Assembly: GCA_023127875.1 (NCBI GenBank)
Contig: JAGMFA010000065.1
Span: forward strand, 1-11,503
Length of the DNA: 11,503 bases
Direction of reading: 5' to 3'
From: Candidatus Zixiibacteriota bacterium
GTDB taxonomy: Bacteria; Zixibacteria; MSB-5A5; SM1-73
Every line of letters starts with the position of its first letter. The stretch's first letter is position 1. The translations under genes were made by a program, and so were the position numbers. The notes under the pieces are model-generated. The model saw nothing but the letters and a program-made list of their open reading frames with translations. It had not been told where the DNA came from and searched no databases. This document shows, piece after piece, positions 6,144-11,503 of this stretch.

Positions 6144-6950
6144 ATGTTGGATTTTTTGTTCATGGCAGTGGGTGGGATGTTTGCCGGGCTTATGGGGTCA
6201 GTTTTGGGTTTAGGAGGCGGAGTTCTTATCATTCCTATGTTGACCTTGGTGTTCGGAGTGCCTATGCGGGAAGCCATTGGAGTTTCCCTGGTGTGCGTGA
6301 TCGCCACCTCCTCCGGAGCGGCAAGCTTGTATGTGAAAAAACGTCTCACCGACATACGATTGGGGATGACTCTGGAGTTGGCAACCACGCTGGGCGCCAT
6401 TGCCGGGGGGTTGGTGGCAGGTATCATGAAACCTCAGATTCTTTTTATCCTCTTTTCCGCTCTTTTGGCCTACACTGCCTGGACAATGTTTAAGAAAAAA
6501 TCCGATGGATCCATAGGAGATGAGGTGGGAAACACGGGCGATTTAAACTATGGAGAAGGATCATACAAAGTAAATCATCTCCCTTTGGGCATGGGCGCTT
6601 CATTTTTTGCCGGGAACATCTCCGGGCTTTTAGGTGTGGGGGGTGGCATAATAAAGGTTCCGGTAATGTATCTTTTAATGCGAGTGCCACTCAAGACCGC
6701 AGTAGCCACCAGCAATTTCATGATCGGGGTGACCGCCAGTGCCGGCGCCTTCGTTTATTTTTCCAGAGGAGAGATCCATCCCCTGGTGGCTGGCTCCACC
6801 ATGCTGGGAGTCTTTGTGGGGGCAACTTTGGGATCACGTCTTTTTCCCAAGATCAAAGCAAAATATCTCAAGAAAGCATTCGTATTTATTCTTTTGTACT
6901 TATCTCTGGAGATGCTGTTTAAAGGATTCGGGCTCCATCTTTTATTTTGA
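6144..6950 (+). CDS. TauE/SafE family membrane transporter (sulfite/organosulfonate exporter-like)
   Basis: A 268-residue polytopic membrane protein with the internal duplication typical of the TauE/SafE (formerly DUF81) family. The first half has GMFAGLMGSVLGLGGG followed by VLIIPML (residues 11-33), then GVPMREAIGVSL. The second half repeats this as FAGNISGLLGVGGG followed by IIKVPVM (about 155-175), then RVPLKTAVATSNF. About eight membrane helices fit the hydrophobic pattern, with a hydrophilic loop at about 117-145 between the halves. Family members export sulfite, sulfoacetate and related anions; the substrate here cannot be told. ATG 6144 is preceded by AAAAAGGA (6132-6138), a fair ribosome site. 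The next gene starts 6 bp after the stop, so the two are probably co-translated and may act together. Confidence 0.9.
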   Translation: MLDFLFMAVGGMFAGLMGSVLGLGGGVLIIPMLTLVFGVPMREAIGVSLVCVIATSSGAASLYVKKRLTDIRLGMTLELATTLGAIAGGLVAGIMKPQILFILFSALLAYTAWTMFKKKSDGSIGDEVGNTGDLNYGEGSYKVNHLPLGMGASFFAGNISGLLGVGGGIIKVPVMYLLMRVPLKTAVATSNFMIGVTASAGAFVYFSRGEIHPLVAGSTMLGVFVGATLGSRLFPKIKAKYLKKAFVFILLYLSLEMLFKGFGLHLLF

Positions 6951-6956
6951 GGTCTT

Positions 6957-7313
6957 ATGGTAAACAAAAAGGAAAAAGTCTACTCTTATGTGGGCACCAT
7001 TCTTTTGATAGGTTCTTTTTGTGCCGCAGCCTTGTTAATCCTGGGGTTGGGGATATTAGTCTTTCAAACACAGCCAGAGGATTATCTTACCTCTTTAGTC
7101 CGCCCCTATTTTTCTGATATTTTCTCGAATCTTCTTAAAGGGGAGCCGGCCGCCATTATCAATTTGGGAATTTTGCTGATGATGCTGACCCCTTTCTTGA
7201 GGGTGGTAGTTGCAGTTTTATCCTTTCTTTGGGAGAAAGATTTTAGATACGCCACTGTGGCTTTGGGAGTGATGGTAATACTTCTGTTTACCATCGTGCC
7301 AAGCTTTGTTTAA
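6957..7313 (+). CDS. DUF1634-like small membrane protein, partner of TauE/SafE
   Basis: A 118-residue protein with three predicted membrane helices (about 11-36, 65-90 and 97-116) separated by a short amphipathic segment that includes LVRPYFSDIFSNLLKG. The organisation and the LGILLMMLTPFLRV stretch fit the DUF1634 family, whose members are often encoded next to TauE/SafE transporters. The start lies 6 bp after the transporter stop, with GAGG (6949-6952) overlapping that stop as a ribosome site, a sign of translational coupling. The function is unknown; an accessory subunit of the transporter is an inference from context. The stop codon TAA (7311-7313) overlaps the left terminal repeat of the following element. 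Confidence 0.8.
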   Translation: MVNKKEKVYSYVGTILLIGSFCAAALLILGLGILVFQTQPEDYLTSLVRPYFSDIFSNLLKGEPAAIINLGILLMMLTPFLRVVVAVLSFLWEKDFRYATVALGVMVILLFTIVPSFV

Positions 7314-7525
7314 GAGATCTCTGAAAAAGTCATTTTTGCGGGGTGGGGAGCCCTTCAGGGTGAATCCCTTCAGGATGAACCCCGCCTACGCTGGACAAAG
7401 TTACTGTTATTTAATACCCAACCGCGTAGGGCGAGCGGACAGCAGACGCTCCCGTCTGGGGGCTCTTAGCCCGCCAAATTTGTGAATTCTGCACCTTAAG
7501 GCTGGCACTTTTTCAGAGACCTCTT
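7312..7525. mobile_element. MITE-like non-autonomous element with 19-bp terminal inverted repeats
   Basis: The ends AAGAGATCTCTGAAAAAGT (7312-7330) and ACTTTTTCAGAGACCTCTT (7507-7525) are inverted copies with one mismatch over 19 bp. The 176 bp between them hold further palindromic pieces (GCGGGG with CCCCGC; CGCCTACGC with GCGTAGGGCG) and two CCCTTCAGG units, but no coding frame. Length, terminal repeats and absence of a gene fit a miniature inverted-repeat element. No clear target-site duplication is visible. The left end lies on the TAA of the upstream gene. Confidence 0.7.
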
Positions 7526-7578
7526 TGAGCCTAAAGACTCAGGCAAAAAAGATTGAATGGAAGTTTAGGGAAGTGAAT

Positions 7579-8280
7579 ATGGAAAATTCAAAAGCTCCCT
7601 TGGTCTTAGTCGATTTCGACGGAACCATCACCCAGAATGATGTGGGCGCAGATTTATTTGATACTTTCTCAAAAAAAGAGAGCCAGAAGATCGTATCCCA
7701 GTGGCTGAAAGGAGAAATCAGCTCAAGAGAGTGTCTGACGAAAGAATGTGAACTAATAAAGCTCACCAAATCAGAACTAAAAAAATTCGCCCTCTCTCAA
7801 AAAATTGATGGAAAATTCCCCGATTTTGTCGATCTTTGTAAAAGGGAGAGGTTGAAGTTGGTGATCCTGAGTGATGGACTGGATTTTTACATAAAGCTGA
7901 TTTTAAAAAAGTTCGGATTGGAAAAACTTCCCTTTTATTCCAACATTCTCAGGTTTGAAGGAAGGAAACTAAAACCAGAATTCCCTTATTTCGACCGGGG
8001 ATGCGGAAATTGCGGAAACTGCAAGAGGTATCATCTGAAAAACTTGAGGGGAACAAAACAAAAGGTCGTATATATCGGAGACGGACTCTCGGATAAGTGT
8101 GCGGTAAGGGAGGCGGATTTCGTCTTCGCCAAGAATGATCTACACAAGTTCTGTGTGAGAGAAAACATTAAGCATTTTCCATTTAGCAATTTTGGAGATG
8201 TCATTCAGATATTTCCAGATGTCATTTTAAGCCAGCGGAAGGGTGGGAGAAGTTCAATCAAGATCGCCCAGAAAGCATGA
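7579..8280 (+). CDS. HAD-IB family phosphatase, MtnX-like
   Basis: A 233-residue cytosolic haloacid-dehalogenase-type phosphatase. Motif I is VDFDGT with D12 as nucleophile and D14 as acid/base; motif II is LSDG (S98); motif III contributes K149; motif IV is GDGLSD (G167-D172), giving the metal aspartates D168 and D172. A cysteine-rich GCGNCGNCK segment (141-149, C142/C145/C148) precedes the lysine, as in MtnX (2-hydroxy-3-keto-5-methylthiopentenyl-1-phosphate phosphatase) and related proteins. No other methionine-salvage gene is present, so the substrate is open; phosphoserine phosphatase-like activity is another option. ATG 7579 follows an AGGGAAG ribosome site (7567-7573). The in-frame TTG at 7525 would start inside the repeat element and is rejected. 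Confidence 0.85.
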   Translation: MENSKAPLVLVDFDGTITQNDVGADLFDTFSKKESQKIVSQWLKGEISSRECLTKECELIKLTKSELKKFALSQKIDGKFPDFVDLCKRERLKLVILSDGLDFYIKLILKKFGLEKLPFYSNILRFEGRKLKPEFPYFDRGCGNCGNCKRYHLKNLRGTKQKVVYIGDGLSDKCAVREADFVFAKNDLHKFCVRENIKHFPFSNFGDVIQIFPDVILSQRKGGRSSIKIAQKA

Positions 8281-8378
8281 ATTATCTTCAGCGTTGGAAA
8301 TTTCTCACATTATGGCGATTCTGCAGCAAAGAGCTAAAACTGAAAGTAAGAAACTAACCCAACAAAAAGTAACCCTTT

Positions 8379-8383
8379 AGGAG
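8379..8383 (+). promoter_or_regulatory. Shine-Dalgarno site of the nucleotidyltransferase fusion gene
   Basis: AGGAG lies 10 nt before ATG 8394, a slightly long but usable spacing. It supports the start immediately before the MKAVIMAGG nucleotide-binding end. Confidence 0.6.
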
Positions 8384-8393
8384 AAGCAAACAG

Positions 8394-10916
8394 ATGAAGG
8401 CGGTAATTATGGCTGGGGGCTTTGGCACTCGGTTAAGACCCCTCTCCTGCAGTATTCCCAAGCCCATGGTATATGTGGCAAACAAACCCATGATGGAGTA
8501 TATGGTCAATCTCTTAAAAAAGCATGGACTGGTCGATTTGGTGGTTTTGCTCTATTTTCAGGCAGAAACCATAAGAAATTATTTCGGGGATGGATCAAAA
8601 TTTGGGGTGAGGATCGAATACATTCAGGCTCAGGAGGACTATGGTACCGCCGGGGCGGTAAAAAATGCCGAAGGCTTGCTTAATGAAAGATTTCTGGTCA
8701 TCTCCGCAGATGTGTTAACCGACATTGATTTGAAAGCCGCCTGTGATTTTCACCAAAAGAATCAAGCCAAAGCGACCATGGTTCTTGCTCACATGGAAAA
8801 TCCCTTATCCTACGGAGTGGTGATCACCCAGGAGGACGGAAAGATATCCAGATTTTTAGAAAAACCCACCTGGGGAGAAGTATTCAGCGATACGGTTAAT
8901 ACCGGCATATATATCCTGGAGCCGGAGGTGCTGGAGGAAACACCCAGCAAGAAGAACTTCGATTTCAGCAAAAACCTTTTCCCTCATATGCTCTCCACTA
9001 ATCAACAGCTTTACGGTTTTGTCACTCCAGATTACTGGAGGGATGTGGGTAACGTAGAGGAATATTTTCAGGCGCACCAGGACATCCTGGAGGGAGGAGT
9101 AAGAGTAGATATTGGTGGTAACTTGCTTCATCGCGAACATGCCAGTATCTGGGTGGGAAAGAATGTGTCGGTGGGGGAAAAGGTTGAGTTCAAAGGGACG
9201 GTAATCATAGGACATGATGCCCAAATAGGTTCCCACTGTTTCATATCCAATTCGGTTATCGGTGAGGACGTTCGAATTGGAGAGGACGTGAATCTGGATC
9301 GTTCAGTGATCTGGAAGGATGCCTCCATCGGTAAAAGGAGCATTTTGACTGAGGCTATTGTGGCGAACAACGCCACAGTTGAAGAGGAGACAGTAATTTT
9401 TGAAAATGCCATCATAAGCGAAAACTGTCACATCGAGAAAGGTGCTAAAATTAAAGCCAACGTGAGGGTGTGGCCCGGAAAGCGGGTGGAGGCAGGCTCT
9501 ATCCTCTCATCTAGTCTGGTGTGGGGAGAGAGGTGGAATCGGGAGCTTTTCACCGATGCCAAGGTGATGGGAGTAGGAAATTTGGAGCTGACCCCGGAAT
9601 TTGCAGTCAAGCTGGGAGCGGCATACGGTGCTATGTTAGGTAAAGGCTCAACCGTGGTCACCAGCAGAGATGCGGGAAGCACTTCCCGGATGATCAGCCG
9701 AGCTTTAATATGTGGGCTTCTCTCCGCTGGTGTAAATGTGAACGACTTAAGAACACTTCCAATTCCAGTGGTGAGATATGAACTAAAGTCCGGAAAAGAA
9801 CGGGGAGGGATACATACCAGGAGATCGCCTTTGGACCCGAGGCAGACCGATATCGTTTTCTTCAACGGAGGGGGGCGGGATCTGCCCACCTTCAAAACCA
9901 AGTCGGTGGAAAGGCTTTTCTTTCGGGAAGATTTCAGAAGAGCATCTCCGGAGGAGACCGGACAACTAGATTTCCCCCAACGGGTGATCGAATCCTACCG
10001 ACGGGATTTCTTAAGGGCGATAGATTCTCAACAGATAAGAAAAGCACAGTTCAAGGTAGTTGTTGACTACTCCAATGGGGGAGCCTGTGAGATCTTTCCC
10101 TCCATCATCGGGGCCTTGGGCTGTGAGGCCATCTCCTTGAACGCTTATCTGGATCCCCAAAAACTTTCTCGCTCAGAGGAGGAGCTTTCTCGATCCATTC
10201 AACAGCTCTCCTCCATAGTGAAATCAGTTAATGCGGATGTTGGCTTTCTTTTTGATCCGGGAGCGGAAAAGCTTACGGTGGTGGATGAGGAAGGCGAGCC
10301 TATCCAGCCGGATCTTTTGCTTCTGATGGTCACCTCTCTTTTCTTAGGCTGCACCCCGGCACACAAGATCGCTGTTCCCGTAGTGGCTTCCATGGGGGTG
10401 GAAAGAATCGCCGCCGCGTATGGTGTAGAGGTAATCCGGGTGAGAAACGACCATCTAGCCATGATGGATGCGCTTTCCAATTTAGGAGTCGACTTTGTGG
10501 GAGGAACACGAGGAGGTTTCATCTTTCCCGGATTCCAATTAGGAGCTGATGCCATGTTCAACGTGGCAAAAATCCTTGAACTCCTCCCCAAAAACGGTAA
10601 TTCGATTTCCGGTCCCAAAAAGAAAAGTCTAGCCGATCTGAGAAAGGAACTGGATCAGTTTCATATGGTGAGGCGAACAGTTCCCTGCTCCTGGAGGAAA
10701 AAGGGACAGGTGATGAGGGAGCTTTCAAAATACACGGAAGATTGCATGCGTGAACTGATAGATGGAGTGAGGGTGCTAAACACCAACTCCTGGGTGCTGG
10801 TGATGCCAGATCGCAGAAAAGCTTCCTTCCATATATTCGCCGAGGCAACAGAAGAAGGTGAAGCGGGAAGGCTTTTAGAAAAATATGCCAGCAAAGTGGA
10901 CCAATGGCAGAGATGA
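8394..10916 (+). CDS. Sugar-1-phosphate nucleotidyltransferase fused to a degenerate phosphohexomutase
   Basis: An 840-residue three-part protein. Residues 1-235 form a nucleotidyltransferase with AGGFGTRLRP (7-16), the IPKPM motif (K23), YGTAGAV, SADVLTDID and EKPTW, as in mannose-1-phosphate guanylyl- and glucose-1-phosphate transferases. Residues about 245-375 carry hexapeptide repeats of a left-handed beta helix. Residues about 390-835 align with phosphoglucomutase/phosphomannomutase, but the key loops are altered: the phosphoserine loop reads RRSPLD (S478 kept, TASHNP otherwise lost), the metal loop DGDADR reads DPGAEK (621-626), the sugar loop GGExSGH reads GGTRGGF (703-709), and the phosphate loop RPSGTEP reads MPDRRKA (804-810). 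This module is therefore unlikely to be a normal mutase. Similar long fusions exist in cyanobacteria and other phyla, often annotated mannose-1-phosphate guanylyltransferase. The likely product is GDP-mannose or another NDP-sugar for glycan synthesis. Confidence 0.9.
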   Translation: MKAVIMAGGFGTRLRPLSCSIPKPMVYVANKPMMEYMVNLLKKHGLVDLVVLLYFQAETIRNYFGDGSKFGVRIEYIQAQEDYGTAGAVKNAEGLLNERFLVISADVLTDIDLKAACDFHQKNQAKATMVLAHMENPLSYGVVITQEDGKISRFLEKPTWGEVFSDTVNTGIYILEPEVLEETPSKKNFDFSKNLFPHMLSTNQQLYGFVTPDYWRDVGNVEEYFQAHQDILEGGVRVDIGGNLLHREHASIWVGKNVSVGEKVEFKGTVIIGHDAQIGSHCFISNSVIGEDVRIGEDVNLDRSVIWKDASIGKRSILTEAIVANNATVEEETVIFENAIISENCHIEKGAKIKANVRVWPGKRVEAGSILSSSLVWGERWNRELFTDAKVMGVGNLELTPEFAVKLGAAYGAMLGKGSTVVTSRDAGSTSRMISRALICGLLSAGVNVNDLRTLPIPVVRYELKSGKERGGIHTRRSPLDPRQTDIVFFNGGGRDLPTFKTKSVERLFFREDFRRASPEETGQLDFPQRVIESYRRDFLRAIDSQQIRKAQFKVVVDYSNGGACEIFPSIIGALGCEAISLNAYLDPQKLSRSEEELSRSIQQLSSIVKSVNADVGFLFDPGAEKLTVVDEEGEPIQPDLLLLMVTSLFLGCTPAHKIAVPVVASMGVERIAAAYGVEVIRVRNDHLAMMDALSNLGVDFVGGTRGGFIFPGFQLGADAMFNVAKILELLPKNGNSISGPKKKSLADLRKELDQFHMVRRTVPCSWRKKGQVMRELSKYTEDCMRELIDGVRVLNTNSWVLVMPDRRKASFHIFAEATEEGEAGRLLEKYASKVDQWQR

Positions 10917-10952
10917 TTAGGCAAAGAGAGTATAGTGACTTTAATCATCTCT
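10909..10952 (+). promoter_or_regulatory. Inverted repeat spanning the stop codon of the fusion gene
   Basis: AGAGATGATTA (10909-10919) and TAATCATCTCT (10942-10952) are perfect 11-bp complements with a 22-nt loop. The left arm includes the TGA stop (10914-10916). No T-tract follows on either strand, so it is not a standard intrinsic terminator; an mRNA 3'-end structure or a binding site is possible. Confidence 0.5.
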
Positions 10953-11383
10953 ACTCCATGAATTGGGTGACCTCGAATTCAAAATTCTCAAGATAGTAAA
11001 AGAAGCGCCAACTCAATCGAGCATCTTGTACAGCTCTTCGCCCACATTTGTCTATAATCATGCTTATCCTGTATAGGGGCGGGAATTTATCCCGCCTCTG
11101 ATTATATCTTTTCCGCCAAGCCCTCATCGTCTGAGGCGAGTTCTAATGCCACAGATATTTCGTGAGGGCACCGGGACACAATCCCGATCCCTCCAATTGA
11201 TAGGTCCCCTCTTATATGAAATTTGTAATGACCGGATACATATTCGTATGAATGCTTCGCATCGGACACCCAAGAGGGACTTTTTTAATATAGTTTATGA
11301 TGGATTGAGTTTTCCGCAGGTCAGTTGACTCAAATGAGATCCAGGTTCGGACAAGTTTAATCTTTGTATAGGTGTCATTTTAT
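10953..11383. other. Intergenic region with several hairpins, no supported gene
   Basis: No convincing coding frame was found; a 60-codon + strand frame at 11146-11328 has no ribosome site or recognisable motif. Structures seen are AGGGGCGGG (11075-11083) with CCCGCCTCT (11091-11099); CGGGA (11172-11176) with TCCCG (11182-11186); and GTCCCCTCTT (11204-11213) with AAGAGGGAC (11272-11280, one bulged base). TTGAGT and ACTCAA also pair near 11305-11335. I recognise no tRNA, tmRNA, RNase P or SRP RNA here. Confidence 0.5.
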
Positions 11384-11503
11384 TTATACCTCCATGCCTT
11401 TGGCGGGATCTTCGATTACTGTGGTGGGATGACGGAGACTCCCAGAGGGGATGGCATACGCTCCCATTAAGGATAACGTCTTCACGGAGAGCAGGAGATT
11501 GCC
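11384..11503 (-). CDS. Possible C-terminal end of a minus-strand gene cut by the window edge
   Basis: Reading the minus strand from the right edge, 39 codons stay open until TAA at 11384-11386. The translation ends in SLRHPTTVIEDPAKGMEV, which looks protein-like, but I do not recognise the family. An open stretch of this length is not rare by chance, and one + strand frame across the same bases is also open. The call is therefore tentative. If real, the gene converges on the nucleotidyltransferase fusion and the gap at 10917-11383 is a convergent intergenic region. Confidence 0.25.
   Translation of the reverse strand, partial: GNLLLSVKTLSLMGAYAIPSGSLRHPTTVIEDPAKGMEV

Noticed and set aside
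7525..7578. TTG-started extension of the HAD phosphatase
   Set aside because: It begins at the edge of the MITE-like terminal repeat, has no ribosome site and adds no family sequence; ATG 7579 is 10 residues before the beta strand leading to motif I, as usual.
8281..8393. Possible riboswitch or leader before the nucleotidyltransferase gene
   Set aside because: No conserved aptamer sequence or strong stem was recognised in the 113-bp gap, only the ribosome site.
9428..9901. Minus-strand open frame of 157 codons inside the fusion gene
   Set aside because: Low-complexity, proline/serine-rich translation with no family match, lying wholly within a well-supported + strand gene.
11146..11328. + strand open frame of 60 codons in the right-hand gap
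   Set aside because: No ribosome site, no recognisable motif, and it crosses several inverted repeats.

Overview
The window reads as chromosomal DNA of an uncultured, free-living-type bacterium with moderate GC. It is protein-dense, with all eleven recognisable or probable intact genes apart from the right edge on the + strand. No rRNA, tRNA, CRISPR array, phage gene or transposase gene was seen. Intergenic gaps are rich in palindromic repeats, including a version of the 'TGTCATTCTGAG...GAAGAATCTC' inverted repeat and the 'CCTTCGACAGGCTCAGGATG' type. From memory, such repeats are common in metagenome-assembled genomes of FCB-like candidate phyla (for example Zixibacteria, KSB1, TA06-like lineages). 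That placement is a low-confidence inference; no marker gene fixes the phylum.

Layout. (1) 1-3040: a short repeat pair, then three genes: an Aur1-like PAP2 phosphatase/phosphotransferase, a CDP-alcohol phosphatidyltransferase with the complete family signature, and a short-form myo-inositol-1-phosphate synthase. A good intrinsic terminator follows. Together they form a plausible inositol-phospholipid pathway: glucose-6-phosphate to inositol-phosphate, then transfer onto CDP-diacylglycerol, then dephosphorylation or headgroup transfer by the PAP2 enzyme. (2) 3045-5704: thymidylate kinase, about 330 bp of nested palindromes including a terminator-like hairpin, then a membrane-anchored S41 (CtpA-type) protease with an intact Ser/Lys/Gln active site. 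(3) 5705-6143: about 440 bp made almost wholly of stacked inverted repeats. (4) 6144-7313: a TauE/SafE exporter closely coupled to a small DUF1634-like membrane protein. (5) 7312-7525: a MITE-like element with 19-bp terminal inverted repeats that touches the stop codon of the DUF1634 gene. (6) 7579-10916: an MtnX-like HAD phosphatase and an 840-residue sugar nucleotidyltransferase / left-handed beta-helix / phosphohexomutase fusion whose mutase half has lost most catalytic motifs. (7) 10917-11503: a gap of about 590 bp with several hairpins and, at the right edge, a possible minus-strand gene end.

The most interesting biology is the compact inositol-lipid cassette outside the classical actinobacterial setting, the degenerate mutase module of the fusion protein, and the variety of mobile-looking palindromic repeats. 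Nothing here amounts to a clearly new defence or mobile system.
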